A stretch of DNA of 64,000 nucleotides from Saprospiraceae bacterium (GCA_016787525.1 JAEUUP010000044.1:62001-126000), one strand, 5' to 3'; shown: positions 52,373 to 62,495, numbered from the stretch's first letter. Notes: generated from the sequence alone by a model not told the origin. Translations and numbers: made by a program.

Positions 52373-53530
52373 GTGTTCAATACGATTCTTTGGGCCATTG
52401 CCTTGCTTCTCACTTGCCTCTATATCGCTTTCATTTTTTTGTACATAAAATGGTGGCACAAGCTCTCTTTTTTCAAAAATACTGAGGGGTATCAACCTTC
52501 GACTTTTATCTCTGTACTTATTCCTGCACGCAATGAACAGGACAATATTGGTTTGTGCCTCGATACCATCGTCAAAGGGCACTACCCAAAGCCGTTGTTT
52601 GAAATCATTGTCATTGACGACCATTCCGACGATGCAACCCCTCAGTATGTGCGCAACTTTGCTGCAAAAAATCCAAATATTCGGTTGATTGAACTAAAAA
52701 ACTATGTCAAATTATCTGAAAATCAGCCGTTTAAAAAACGAGCCATCGAAGCTGCCATTGGTGAAGCCCGAGGAGAATTGATTGTCACAACCGATGCAGA
52801 TTGCTTGTCGCAACCCGATTGGCTCAACTTTATAGCCGAATTTTATGAAAAAACGGGTAAACAATTCATCGCTGCCCCTGTCAATTTTTATCAAGAGCGG
52901 TCGCTATTTGAACGTTTTCAATCGTTGGATTATATCGGTATGATGGGTATCACAGGTGCTGGAGTTGAAGGTCAGTTCACCAATATGTGCAATGGCGCAA
53001 ATTTAGCCTATACCAAGAAAATATTTTATGAAGTGGGCGGCTTCAAAGGCATTGACCACGTAGCCAGTGGTGATGATATGCTTTTGATGCAGAAAATTGC
53101 TCGTTTTTATCCCTATGCTCTGGGTTTTTTGAAAAATCCAGAAGCAACTGTTTTTACAAAAGCCAAACCGACTCTCTCCGAGTTTTTGAGTCAACGGCTT
53201 CGTTGGGCTTCAAAATCATCTTCTTATACGGAGTTTTTTACTGTTTTTCAGTTGGCAAGTGTTTTTGTTTTTTGTTGGTCAATTTTCATAAACTTTTGTT
53301 TATCAATTTTTTATGATCAGGTTTTCATCGTTGTTTTTATCCTTCAGTTGGGTGCAAAAACGGGCGCAGATTATATTTTTTTGAATCAGATGTCTCGTTT
53401 TTTCAAGCGCAGCGATTTGATGCGCCCGTTTTTGCTTTCTCAGTTACTACATATTTCGTATATTATGGTGGTTGGTGCATTGGCCAATGTAAAAAAAACT
53501 TACACTTGGAAAGGGCGAAAAGTGTCCTGA
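52373..53530 (+). CDS. Glycosyltransferase family 2
   Basis: The 385-residue protein has an N-terminal helix and a GT-A domain: FISVLIPARNEQDNIGLCLD, the DxD-like IVIDDHSDDATPQ and VTTDADCLSQPDWL, then FLSQRLRWASKSSSYTEF with the QxxRW motif of processive synthases. Two C-terminal helices (about 285-335) suggest a membrane transferase. Substrate sugars are unknown. The first codon (GTG or TTG-type) follows the previous gene by five bases. The 10-mer gives NTEGYQP near the N-terminus and ATPQYVR beside the DxD. Confidence 0.93.
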   Translation: MFNTILWAIALLLTCLYIAFIFLYIKWWHKLSFFKNTEGYQPSTFISVLIPARNEQDNIGLCLDTIVKGHYPKPLFEIIVIDDHSDDATPQYVRNFAAKNPNIRLIELKNYVKLSENQPFKKRAIEAAIGEARGELIVTTDADCLSQPDWLNFIAEFYEKTGKQFIAAPVNFYQERSLFERFQSLDYIGMMGITGAGVEGQFTNMCNGANLAYTKKIFYEVGGFKGIDHVASGDDMLLMQKIARFYPYALGFLKNPEATVFTKAKPTLSEFLSQRLRWASKSSSYTEFFTVFQLASVFVFCWSIFINFCLSIFYDQVFIVVFILQLGAKTGADYIFLNQMSRFFKRSDLMRPFLLSQLLHISYIMVVGALANVKKTYTWKGRKVS

Positions 53531-53533
53531 CCA

Positions 53534-56500
53534 TCACTCTATCACCACTTTCTCAAATCGCCAATGCGTTTTTGATTTCAACTCAAGAATGTACAAACCC
53601 TTGGGCAACCCCTCAGTATTAAGGCGCATCTCAGGCGTTTCTGAAGACGATGAGAACACTGTTTTACCCGAAATGCTTGTCAAAGTAACATCAAATTTTT
53701 CCTCTAAATTGGTATTGACAATCAACAACTTACCATTACCCACAGGGTTCGGATAAATGAATACAGCTACTGTTCTGTCAAAATTTAGAGATTGAATTTT
53801 TGAATAATTGCTATGCGCATCGTTGTCCACCATTTTCAAACGGTAATACACTTGCCCTGCCATTTCTTCATTGTCGTTGAAAAAATAGCTTCTTTTTTCT
53901 GTTGACTGACCTACGGCTTTGACTGTGCCAATTTTTTCAAAATACCGTCCATCTTTTGATTTTTCTATGTCAAAATAGGCGATATTTTCTTCGTATTCGG
54001 TTGACCAATCGAGTTTTGCTTGTTTTTTTCCAACTTTTTGCACATCGAATGCACTCAGCGTGAGCGGTAAAACTGTTTCGCGCATAATTATAAACTGGCT
54101 AAAAGATGTAACTGCTGGCGCATTGAAACCGATGACCCCCTCAGTACCCGACGTTGCCGAACCCGCAGAGCCTACACTGTTACCCCATGTAGCGGCATCT
54201 TGTCCAGATTCGCGTTTGTACAATTTGAAGCCAGAGGGTGTACTCGCTTCGCCTGCACTCACTGCACCATAGCCCGTAAAAGTCATATTTGTCAGATTAG
54301 CAAATGTTGCATTAGAGCCATAATTGCTTATAATCCAATACTTTGCGCTACTTTGATTGGCATTGGGCAATTCATCGGGTGCATTGCTGATGCGTGTGAC
54401 GCACAGTTCACCATTCGGTAAAGTACCACTTGGAAAGGTTAAAGACAAGCCTGCTGTCGAAAAGTTTTTGACACCACTTGTCGTTACTGTTTGCCTTTCA
54501 CTCACACCACCACCCACTGGTGCAGTTGATGTAACTCTTGTGGCAGAACCCACAAAAGCTGCCGAACCAACTACAACGCGATTGTACACATCGCCCGATG
54601 TTTCGTTGAATTGAAAATAACCTTTCAAGGAGGCATCGGATACTGATTTGGTTAAGTGCATCTGTTCTCGGATTTCGTTTTGGGTCAACGAACGATTGAA
54701 AAAAGCGACTTCATCTATTTTCCCCTTAAAAGTACGGTCGGAACGCCCTCTGTCGCAACCGATGTACCATGAGCGATTGCTCAAATCCATCGCGACGGGG
54801 TCAGCTGTATTCACGGCTGCTTTACCATTCAGATACAGAGTCATGTCTGTCGCCGTAGCCACGAGGGCAACATGCGACCATTTGTCGGCAGGCACAACCA
54901 AACCTGTTGACCACCACCATTGCGAATCATTCCAGTGCAAGCCTAACTCATTGTTGTCGCGCAGATTGAGGTTGACGTTCACTCCGTTGCAACTTAAAAT
55001 TGCGGCATAACTGCTTTGCGTACCAGTTGGGCGCACCCAAGCCATGATGGTAATGGTATTTGTTGAACCCAAATCTACTGAGGGGGTCAAAAAATGGTCA
55101 CCATTAGCTGTCGAACTCATAGCTTTACCCGCTACAACTTCGGGGCTACACTCATCTGCAACGATACTGACCATGTTTGAGATCGTTTTGGTGCTTGTTC
55201 CGTCACCATTCGTCACAGTCAAGGTCACTGAATAGTTGCCTTGGCTGCCAAAAACCACTTTTGGGTTGCGGCTATTGGCATCGCTGATATACTGAGGGGT
55301 CGGAGAAAACGACCATGACCACGATGTACCCACGTGTTTTGTGATAGAATAATCGTCAAAATAAAATGTATCGCGTACGCAACGGCTCGTCTGTTTGTCT
55401 GACATAGGTTGTGCGATGGGAGCAAAGTTGGTGTTATAGAGGGTAGTTTCCCAAACACCCCGATTGCCTGCAACGCGCAATTTGCCATCTCGATAGAACG
55501 GTAACATGCGGATAATATCCATAGACGCAGGCAAATTGGTCGAAAAATCTTCCCACGTTGACTTTGAGTTGTCGCGGTAAAACACACGACCTTTACTGTT
55601 TACAGCAGCGATGTAAACGCCCCCCTCAGTATTGCCTGTAAATTGAACCCATTTGATATTCAAATTGTCGAGTGCGTTAGTGGTCATATCTGTCCAAGAT
55701 GTGCCGCCGTCGGTACTGCGGTACACTTTGCCTAAGAGCGTGCCACCAATATTGTCAAAAGCTGCCCAGATTACGTTCTCATCTGTCGGACTCAAACTAA
55801 AGCGCATATTGCCCGCATTGCGCGAAACAGGAAGTGTTTTAGCCGTCCAACTGACACCACCATCGGTACTTTTGTAGAAATTAGTTGTTGTGGTAAGATA
55901 CAGAACACTCGGATTACTGCGCGAAATGTCGTAACGACGCACGGTTACTCCAAAATTATAGAGTGCGTTGAAAGTTGCCCCACCATCGATCGTTTTCCAC
56001 AGTGTTGTACCTTCACCTAAGTAAATGTGTTTTGCATAACGTGGGTCAATAATCACAGGACTTGAGTTGTAGCCATAACCATCTTCGTTGGGATATTTTG
56101 TAAAACTAAAACCTGCCCCTGCATTGTCATAAAATGTCTCGGGCAGCGTCCAACCACCTCCTAAATCGCTGAATGAAACGGCTCGCGTTCGCCCATGCAA
56201 CACATAACCTGTACCCGCTTCTGCACCTCCCATACGGAGAGCTTTGCCAGAAGGATAAAAATCTGCCATAGCAGTATTGCCATTGTGATAACGACCACCA
56301 ACCATGATGTCTTCATTCCAACCTTGTCCGAAACCCCAAAAGTCCGTTGCAAAAATGCCATTGTTACGAGATTCTGATTGACTTGTGAAAAAGTCGGTTG
56401 AGATTGTCAAACCGCCATCGGTTGCAACCCAAGCTTCTGTATCGGTAATAATAGTCTGTTGCAAATCGGGGTGCAATGGAAATGAGCCGCAATATCCCCC

Positions 56501-57775
56501 CAAATAACTCGACGTTGTACCGCCATCGGTTGATTTATGAATCGAACATAAGCCGAATAAGATATTATTGGCATCGGTTGGCGAAGCAGCTACTGAGAGG
56601 TCGTAGAAACCCTGCCCATTTGTGGCATCACTGATGCCACCCGTGCAAAATGATACGGTACAGGTGGTCCAAGTTTCGCCCTCATCACTGCTTTTCAATA
56701 GTCTTGCGCCTGAGTCAGTTGTGAACAAACCATAAATACGTGAATCATCTGCCGCAGTGACCGCCAAACGTCCTGATGTTGCATTTGAAATACTCATGGC
56801 TTTGGTTGAAAACGTTGCACCGCTGTCAGTAGATTTTAGAAATTCAACATAAGAACCATTCATTTTCAGAAGAAAAACATGATTATTACTGAGGGGGTTA
56901 ATTTTAACATCATAACAAGCCGTTGTATAAATACGTGTCCAAGTTGAGCCACCATCCGTTGAACGGAATAATCCTTTTTCTGCAGCTATGAGTATAAGAC
57001 TCGGGTCACTTGCCGAAATAGCAATTGTATAAGCCCCTAACCCTGTAAAATTGTAGATAGATGTCCATGTGTCGCCGCCATCCGTTGTTTTGTAAATATT
57101 GCTATTGACTCCTAAAAATACTGTATTGTGGTCGCTGGGATGAATGGCAATGGCTTCACTCGAACCCCCAAAATTGAATCCATTGGCACAGACTGTCCAG
57201 TTTTGACCTTTGTCCGATGTTTTGAAAACCGCCCCCGTCTCAGTAGCCGCATACATAATGCTGGTGTTCGCCTTATACACATCAAATGCATAAATATTGA
57301 CCTGCCAAGGGCAAGCAGGCTGTGAAGAATTGTGGTCTTTGAGCCAATATGTCTCATTGGGACCGATACAAGTCCAATTCGCAGCTGTACTTTCGGGACG
57401 ATTGGTGCGCAAGACGTACTGAGCATTATCCGCCTCTAATCGTGCTTGAAATTCTTGATTGGTAGGCAATTTGATGTCACCATTTTCTTGCACAAATGGG
57501 GCATAAGCTCTTCGCCACCGATGGAAGAAGGTAGTCCAACGGTCTTCAACCTCCCCCTCAGTATGCTTATTCGTTTTTTCATACACTTCAAATACCTCTT
57601 CAATTTCGGACATATTTATGTTCGATTTGAAGGTCATTTTTACAAATTCGGGCAAAGAATCGTGGTAAACAGGGCGAAAACTCGCTTTAAAAGGTTCATA
57701 AAGCTCTGTATTTTGAGCACTAATGAGAGTGTTTAAGCTGGTTAGAAACAAGATTAGATGAAAATGTTTTTTCAT
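53534..57775 (-). CDS. Giant T9SS protein with Asp-box propeller, PKD and LamG-like domains
   Basis: The start is taken at 57775 (MKKHFHLILFLTSLNTLISA), giving 1413 residues; longer in-frame starts to 57892 lack a signal peptide. Residues about 110-770 hold repeated Asp boxes (KTTDGGDTWTSI, RSTDGGSTWTRI, KSTDGGVSWTAK, KTIDGGATFN) as in YCF48/sortilin/BNR propellers. A PKD-like fold lies about 835-910 (FGSQGNYSVTLTVTNGDGTS), then a LamG/concanavalin-like domain (about 935-1090, NTITIMAWVRP). A type A T9SS sorting domain closes the protein (FIYPNPVGNGKLLIVN). A secreted or surface enzyme or adhesin is expected; no clear catalytic site is seen. Confidence 0.85.
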   Translation of the reverse strand: MKKHFHLILFLTSLNTLISAQNTELYEPFKASFRPVYHDSLPEFVKMTFKSNINMSEIEEVFEVYEKTNKHTEGEVEDRWTTFFHRWRRAYAPFVQENGDIKLPTNQEFQARLEADNAQYVLRTNRPESTAANWTCIGPNETYWLKDHNSSQPACPWQVNIYAFDVYKANTSIMYAATETGAVFKTSDKGQNWTVCANGFNFGGSSEAIAIHPSDHNTVFLGVNSNIYKTTDGGDTWTSIYNFTGLGAYTIAISASDPSLILIAAEKGLFRSTDGGSTWTRIYTTACYDVKINPLSNNHVFLLKMNGSYVEFLKSTDSGATFSTKAMSISNATSGRLAVTAADDSRIYGLFTTDSGARLLKSSDEGETWTTCTVSFCTGGISDATNGQGFYDLSVAASPTDANNILFGLCSIHKSTDGGTTSSYLGGYCGSFPLHPDLQQTIITDTEAWVATDGGLTISTDFFTSQSESRNNGIFATDFWGFGQGWNEDIMVGGRYHNGNTAMADFYPSGKALRMGGAEAGTGYVLHGRTRAVSFSDLGGGWTLPETFYDNAGAGFSFTKYPNEDGYGYNSSPVIIDPRYAKHIYLGEGTTLWKTIDGGATFNALYNFGVTVRRYDISRSNPSVLYLTTTTNFYKSTDGGVSWTAKTLPVSRNAGNMRFSLSPTDENVIWAAFDNIGGTLLGKVYRSTDGGTSWTDMTTNALDNLNIKWVQFTGNTEGGVYIAAVNSKGRVFYRDNSKSTWEDFSTNLPASMDIIRMLPFYRDGKLRVAGNRGVWETTLYNTNFAPIAQPMSDKQTSRCVRDTFYFDDYSITKHVGTSWSWSFSPTPQYISDANSRNPKVVFGSQGNYSVTLTVTNGDGTSTKTISNMVSIVADECSPEVVAGKAMSSTANGDHFLTPSVDLGSTNTITIMAWVRPTGTQSSYAAILSCNGVNVNLNLRDNNELGLHWNDSQWWWSTGLVVPADKWSHVALVATATDMTLYLNGKAAVNTADPVAMDLSNRSWYIGCDRGRSDRTFKGKIDEVAFFNRSLTQNEIREQMHLTKSVSDASLKGYFQFNETSGDVYNRVVVGSAAFVGSATRVTSTAPVGGGVSERQTVTTSGVKNFSTAGLSLTFPSGTLPNGELCVTRISNAPDELPNANQSSAKYWIISNYGSNATFANLTNMTFTGYGAVSAGEASTPSGFKLYKRESGQDAATWGNSVGSAGSATSGTEGVIGFNAPAVTSFSQFIIMRETVLPLTLSAFDVQKVGKKQAKLDWSTEYEENIAYFDIEKSKDGRYFEKIGTVKAVGQSTEKRSYFFNDNEEMAGQVYYRLKMVDNDAHSNYSKIQSLNFDRTVAVFIYPNPVGNGKLLIVNTNLEEKFDVTLTSISGKTVFSSSSETPEMRLNTEGLPKGLYILELKSKTHWRFEKVVIE

Positions 57776-57937
57776 GAGTTTTTCTTGCAAAAGTCTATTC
57801 CTAAGCTCAATTTTACAAATAAAAGAGTTAAAATTCGTGACAACGAAAATCAAAATAATGGAGTGGCTCGCACTATTCACCGATAAAAACACATAATTTA
57901 CCTCAATAATTTCCCTTTTAGACTACCTCTCCTAATT

Positions 57938-59041
57938 TTGCCACTTATGAAGCGTAAAACGAGGCAAATAATATTGCGTACAGTCGGTGGATTTCTTTTT
58001 ATGCTGTTACCGATTTTGTCATCGCCCAATCATTCGATGGATATTTGGGCTAATTTGAGTAACCCAAAGGGGTTGAGCGAAGTGGTGACGTATGCACTCT
58101 ACCTGTGTTTCTTTTTTCTTCATTCCGATTTCATTGTCCCACGCTATTTTTTCACTAAAAAATATGTTTTCTATAGTGTGGCTCTGGCTATTTGCTTTGC
58201 TGTTATCAGCATTCTGCCCATCAAAATGGCGTTTGAAGGTGAGAATAGACCGCCGCACAATCATAATACAACTGCCCCTCCACCCCCTCAGTATTCGGAG
58301 GGTTTTCGTCCACCGCCCAAGCCTATTTCTACGAAGCCACATGACCAAGATAGGTCTATTGGGTTCATCTTTAGCCACTATTTGCCGATGTTTTCGGTTG
58401 TGTTGTTCGTTTCTTTGGCCATGCGACTCAATGGACGTTGGCGCGAGGTCGAGCAGGAAAAACTCAATACGGAGATTTCGTACCTACGCGCTCAGGTAAA
58501 CCCTCATTTTCTGTTCAATACGTTGAACAGTATTTATGCTTTATCCATCGAAAAATCGGATGAAACGCCCAACGCAGTGGCGCAACTATCGAGTATGATG
58601 CGCTATGTTTTGAATGAAACGCAAAAAGATTTTGTACCACTTGCAAAAGAAATAACCTATATCTCAGACTATATTGATTTGCAAAAATTGAGATTTGGCA
58701 ACACGCTCAACCTGACATACATGGTGAATGGTCAGCCCAATGGCAAGCAGATAGCCCCTTTGATTTTGATTACCTTTATCGAAAATGCCTTCAAACATGG
58801 TGTCAATCCAGAAGAAGAATCGAAAATAAGTATTCGGATTGATATAATCGCAGATGAGTTGGTATTGACGGTGGACAATAAGAAAGTGGGTGTCATCGCA
58901 GGCGACCCGTATCTGAAAAGTGGATTAGGCATCGAGAACGCACGCCACCGTTTGCAACTGCTCTATCCATCGAAACATGAATTGATGATAGCAGATGAAG
59001 ACACTGATTATTTGATTTGCTTAAAAATGACTCTAACATGA
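57938..59041 (+). CDS. LytS/YehU-type sensor histidine kinase
   Basis: The 367-residue kinase has N-terminal helices (about residues 12-30, 44-60, 70-95, and 145-165), a Pro-rich segment (about 105-130, TAPPPPQYSEGFRPPP, with a 10-mer) and a cytoplasmic His_kinase domain: YLRAQVNPHFLFNTLNSIYA with the expected His at about 188, then a GHKL ATPase with LILITFIENAFKHGVNP and GLGIENARHRLQLLYP. It pairs with the LytTR regulator overlapping its stop. Stimulus unknown. Confidence 0.92.
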   Translation: MPLMKRKTRQIILRTVGGFLFMLLPILSSPNHSMDIWANLSNPKGLSEVVTYALYLCFFFLHSDFIVPRYFFTKKYVFYSVALAICFAVISILPIKMAFEGENRPPHNHNTTAPPPPQYSEGFRPPPKPISTKPHDQDRSIGFIFSHYLPMFSVVLFVSLAMRLNGRWREVEQEKLNTEISYLRAQVNPHFLFNTLNSIYALSIEKSDETPNAVAQLSSMMRYVLNETQKDFVPLAKEITYISDYIDLQKLRFGNTLNLTYMVNGQPNGKQIAPLILITFIENAFKHGVNPEEESKISIRIDIIADELVLTVDNKKVGVIAGDPYLKSGLGIENARHRLQLLYPSKHELMIADEDTDYLICLKMTLT

Positions 59042-59733
59042 TGACAGCTATAGCCCTTGACGATGAACCACCTGCACTCAAAGTCATTCAACACTTTTGC
59101 AGCAAAATAGATACTGTTTCGCTCGAAAAAACATTTACGCAGCCCAAAGAGGCATTAACCTACTTGAAAAAGTATCCGATTGACCTACTTTTTCTCGATA
59201 TTCAGATGCCTTCGCTCTCGGGATTGGATTTCTATCGAATGCTCAATCAAGAAGCTTTAATCATTTTCACGACGGCACATAGTGAGTACGCGGTCGAAGG
59301 CTTTAATCTCAATGCCGTAGATTATTTGCTCAAACCATTTACATGGGAGCGGTTCAAACAAGCCATTGCGAAGGCTGAAGTATTGTTCGAGGCAAAGAAA
59401 AAAGGTCGGAAGGAGACTCCTCAGTATATTTTCATCAGAGCGGATTATAGTTTGATAAAAATCAATCTGGCGGATATTCTTTATATCGAAGGATTGGACG
59501 ATTATATCCGTATTTTTCAGACCGACAATACACAAGTCGTGGCTCGTATGACGATGAAATCCATACTCGACAAGCTACCCGCAGCGCATTTCATCCGTGT
59601 GCATCGGTCTTATATCGTTTCCATTAACCATTTGTCGCAGATTCGCAACAAAACCATTTTTTTAGGCGATAAAGAAATACCCGTGAGCCGAAGTTATGAG
59701 GCTGATTTATTGCGTTTGTTTGACAGCGAATAG
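59038..59733 (+). CDS. LytTR-family response regulator
   Basis: The start ATG at 59038 overlaps the kinase stop as ATGA. Residues 5-120 form a receiver domain (ALDDEPPALKVIQHF, LLFLDIQMP with the phospho-Asp, LKPFTWERFKQAI). The C-terminal domain (about 140-232) is LytTR: DYSLIKINLADILYIEGLDD, MKSILDKLPAAHFIRVHRSY and IFLGDKEIPVSRSYEADLL. The pair is a typical Bacteroidota LytS/LytTR two-component system. Targets are unknown. A one-mismatch 10-mer (59417) gives TPQYIFIR. Confidence 0.94.
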   Translation: MMTAIALDDEPPALKVIQHFCSKIDTVSLEKTFTQPKEALTYLKKYPIDLLFLDIQMPSLSGLDFYRMLNQEALIIFTTAHSEYAVEGFNLNAVDYLLKPFTWERFKQAIAKAEVLFEAKKKGRKETPQYIFIRADYSLIKINLADILYIEGLDDYIRIFQTDNTQVVARMTMKSILDKLPAAHFIRVHRSYIVSINHLSQIRNKTIFLGDKEIPVSRSYEADLLRLFDSE

Positions 59734-59924
59734 TTTGTTTACCTCAAAAAAAGGCTCGTTCACCTCAGTTTTTTTTATATCATCTTTTTTTAAAAGAACT
59801 TTACGTATCTATTCCAACTTCACTATCCTATCATTAGATATTTTTCATCCATTAAGGAACGCAACGTATCAGCCCTCATTGGGCTTCTATCGAAACCATT
59901 ATTCAATATTAAAATTTTTGCAGT

Positions 59925-60935
59925 ATGAAAAGAAAAGATTTCCTCAAAGGACTGGGTTTAGCTGGTATAGGGACAGTTGTAGCCCCACAAGAGGTATTGG
60001 CCAACTCAAAAAAAGTGGTGGGTGGTCCAGAAGCCTGCCCGACACTCATTCCCACTGAAACAGAAGGCCCTTTCCCTTTGGATTTGACTGAAAACACCAC
60101 TTATTTCCGCAAGGCTATCAACGAAACTAAGACGGGCACGCCTTTGACTGTAAAAATCAGAGTCGTTGGTTCTGCAAACTGCCTACCGATGAAAAACGTG
60201 CGGGTCAATATTTGGCATTGCGATAAGGACGGTTTATATTCAGGTTATAATCAAACCAATAACGCAGGACAAGCGGGTCTGACTTATTGCCGTGGCTATC
60301 AATTCACGGACAATAACGGTGTGGCGACTTTCACGACGATTTTCCCAGGTTGGTATTCAGGTCGCATTTGCCACATTCACTTCAAAATCACGGTTAGTAC
60401 GTCTTACTCCGTTGTTTCTCAATTGACTTTCCCTGTTGCGACCAAAAATGCGATTTACGCGGCGGCCTCAGCTCTCTATACCAAAGGGGCAGACCCCATG
60501 ACTTTGGCTTCTGACAATATTTTCTCGGATGGCTACGACTCTCAATTAGCCACTTTGACTTCCGTTTCGGGCGGTGGTTATGAAAGTTATTTGGAAGTAA
60601 CTGTGAATGGCACTGGCACAACAGGTGTCGGTCATTTGGAAAGACAAGCTGCCAAACAATTTGCTATGGAGCAGAATTTTCCAAATCCATTCACAAAACA
60701 AACGACTATTCCGTTCAAATTGCTCAACAGCGGCCACGTTAAAATTGACTTATACGACCTCAATGGGCGTAATGTGGCGACCGTTCTGAACAAGGATTTG
60801 AGCGTGGGCGACCATCTTTGCCCTGTCAACTTCCAAGATTTGGGCTTGGCTGTTGCCAACTATGCCTATCAGATAGAAGTGACCAATAGCGAAGGTAAGT
60901 TTACGGATGTCAAAATGATGACGGCAGCTCAGTAA
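59925..60935 (+). CDS. Intradiol ring-cleavage dioxygenase-like protein with T9SS sorting domain (paralogue 1)
   Basis: The 336-residue protein starts with a twin-arginine-less MKRKDFLKGLGLAGIGTVVA signal. Residues 40-220 match intradiol dioxygenases: VRVNIWHCDKDGLYSGY (first Tyr ligand), GWYSGRICHIHFKI (second Tyr and the His pair), and YCRGYQFTDNNG. The last 80 residues are a T9SS type A sorting domain (NFPNPFTKQTTIPFKL), unusual for a dioxygenase. Secretion to the cell surface is expected. A homologue follows at 61217. Substrate unknown. Confidence 0.88.
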   Translation: MKRKDFLKGLGLAGIGTVVAPQEVLANSKKVVGGPEACPTLIPTETEGPFPLDLTENTTYFRKAINETKTGTPLTVKIRVVGSANCLPMKNVRVNIWHCDKDGLYSGYNQTNNAGQAGLTYCRGYQFTDNNGVATFTTIFPGWYSGRICHIHFKITVSTSYSVVSQLTFPVATKNAIYAAASALYTKGADPMTLASDNIFSDGYDSQLATLTSVSGGGYESYLEVTVNGTGTTGVGHLERQAAKQFAMEQNFPNPFTKQTTIPFKLLNSGHVKIDLYDLNGRNVATVLNKDLSVGDHLCPVNFQDLGLAVANYAYQIEVTNSEGKFTDVKMMTAAQ

Positions 60936-61216
60936 ACGACTACGCCTTCGCCTTTCATTTGGGTTATCAGCAACACTACTACTCTATCGGCAAATCGTGG
61001 TGGCTCTCTTGCTGAGTCTGTGTTTTTTTGCTTGTAACCCAAATGTTTTCTATTCTTATTTTTTCACTAACCAAAACATATTGCGCTCATTCACACAATT
61101 GAGTTTTATTGGATGAGCGCGACTGTCCGAAAGGAAAACTGCTGACACTCATGCGTCAGCAAGGTTACGGTTGGTATTATTTGTTGAAATAAAATCTAAA
61201 ATAACCATAAATAGAT

Positions 61217-62458
61217 ATGAAGCGTAAACAATTTATCAAAGCAGTCGGTGTCATTGGTGCAGGTTCTGTACTCCCCCTCAGTAAAATAGGCAGTGTACTG
61301 AATGCCGAAAGCATTGGCGAACTGCCTGTGGCATGTACATTGATTCCAAGTGAAACCAGAGGCCCTTTTCCATCCGATGGTTCATATAGTGGCAATCTCA
61401 GTCTCAATCGCACGACCATCAACGAAGACCAAACGGGCGTTGCGTTAGCTTTAACCGTTACAGTCCAAAACCTTAATTGTACACCGATTCCGAATGCACG
61501 TGTGGATGTATGGCATTGCAACAAAAGTGGACAATACTCAGGCTACAGTGTCTCCAATAACCCTGGGCAAGCGGGCAAATCATACTGCCGTGGCTACGCT
61601 ACAACCAATAGCAACGGTCAAGTCACGTTCAATACGATTTTCCCAGGCTGGTATCAAGGTCGTTTGACGCACATTCACGTTGAGGTGTACATTGGTGGTG
61701 TGCTGAAACGCACTTCGCAGTTTGCTTTCCCGCTCGATAGTGTCGCGGGTTCAGAAACTCGTTTGGTGAATGTTGCAAATGGACAAGGCAATAACACCAT
61801 CACAGCCTACTCTGGCGACAATGTGTTCAGTGATGGCTATACCGAACAACTTTTGACGCTCTCAGGTAGCGTGGCTGCTGGTTATACGGCAACGCATACG
61901 TTTATACTCGACTATACCGTACCTGTTGAGTTGTTATCGTTCAAAGCAGGTTTGGAGGATAAAAAGACCATGTTGTGGTGGGCCACTGCCAGCGAAGTGA
62001 ATTTTAGTCATTTCGAGATCGAACGCAGTACGCATCCTTCCAAAGGGTTTGAAACCATCGGAAAAGTCGCAGCACAGGGCTACGGAGGCATCACGCAATA
62101 CAGCTATCAAGACGAGAAGCCTCTGAATGAGGATGTGGTGTATTATCGTTTAAAAATGGTTGATACCGACGATACCACCCATTACAGCAAAGCCGTTGCC
62201 ATCAACAATAGTATATTGAAAAGCGTCGAATTGTCTCCTAATCCAGCTACGACCGAATTAATTGTCAAACATCCTAAAGCTTTAGCCAATACTTTGGTGC
62301 GCATTTTATCTATTGACGGCCACGCTGTCGCAACGAGTACCTTGCAAGTAGATTCTACCGCATCCAAGTTTGATGTCAGTGAATTGTCCAAAGGCATTTA
62401 CTTCCTTGTTTTTGAAAGTGGGATTGATAGAACAGTGGTTAAATTTGTAAAACAATAA
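61217..62458 (+). CDS. Intradiol ring-cleavage dioxygenase-like protein with T9SS sorting domain (paralogue 2)
   Basis: The 413-residue paralogue of the preceding gene has a signal MKRKQFIKAVGVIGAGSVLP, dioxygenase motifs VDVWHCNKSGQYSGYSVS and GWYQGRLTHIHVEV with the Tyr/His ligand pattern, a linker (about 235-345) with VELLSFKAGLEDKKTML, and a C-terminal sorting domain (VELSPNPATTELIVKH). Compared with the first copy it is longer by a beta-sandwich module (about 80 residues). The 10-mer is read as LPLSKIG at the end of the signal peptide. Both proteins are exported, which is unusual for the family. Confidence 0.88.
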   Translation: MKRKQFIKAVGVIGAGSVLPLSKIGSVLNAESIGELPVACTLIPSETRGPFPSDGSYSGNLSLNRTTINEDQTGVALALTVTVQNLNCTPIPNARVDVWHCNKSGQYSGYSVSNNPGQAGKSYCRGYATTNSNGQVTFNTIFPGWYQGRLTHIHVEVYIGGVLKRTSQFAFPLDSVAGSETRLVNVANGQGNNTITAYSGDNVFSDGYTEQLLTLSGSVAAGYTATHTFILDYTVPVELLSFKAGLEDKKTMLWWATASEVNFSHFEIERSTHPSKGFETIGKVAAQGYGGITQYSYQDEKPLNEDVVYYRLKMVDTDDTTHYSKAVAINNSILKSVELSPNPATTELIVKHPKALANTLVRILSIDGHAVATSTLQVDSTASKFDVSELSKGIYFLVFESGIDRTVVKFVKQ

Positions 62459-62495
62459 GCGTAAAAATTCTTTTCATATATTTTAACAGCTTTTG

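Larger units (their letters stand above)
8325..59426. repeat. One-mismatch variants of the iterated 10-mer
   Basis: Degenerate copies were noticed at 8325 (CCCTTCAGTA), 9168 (TACTGAGGGA), 21805 (CCTCTCAGTA), 25726 (TACTGAGGGA), 34033 (TACTGAGAGG), 40995 (CCTCTCAGTA), 47684 (TACTGAGAGG), 56591 (TACTGAGAGG) and 59417 (CTCCTCAGTA). TACTGAGAGG is the commonest variant (five of nine counting both strands). About four one-mismatch matches are expected by chance, so the excess is modest compared with exact copies. This suggests the exact form is actively maintained. The list may be incomplete because it was made by eye. Confidence 0.7.

Noticed and set aside
53534-57892. Start of the giant T9SS protein at 57892
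   Set aside because: The extra 39 residues do not form a signal peptide, while the Met at 57775 is followed by a clean one.
61083-61160. Hairpins between the two dioxygenase genes as terminators
   Set aside because: GCGCTCAT/ATGAGCGC and GCTGAC/GTCAGC stems have no T run after them, so they are not supported as terminators.
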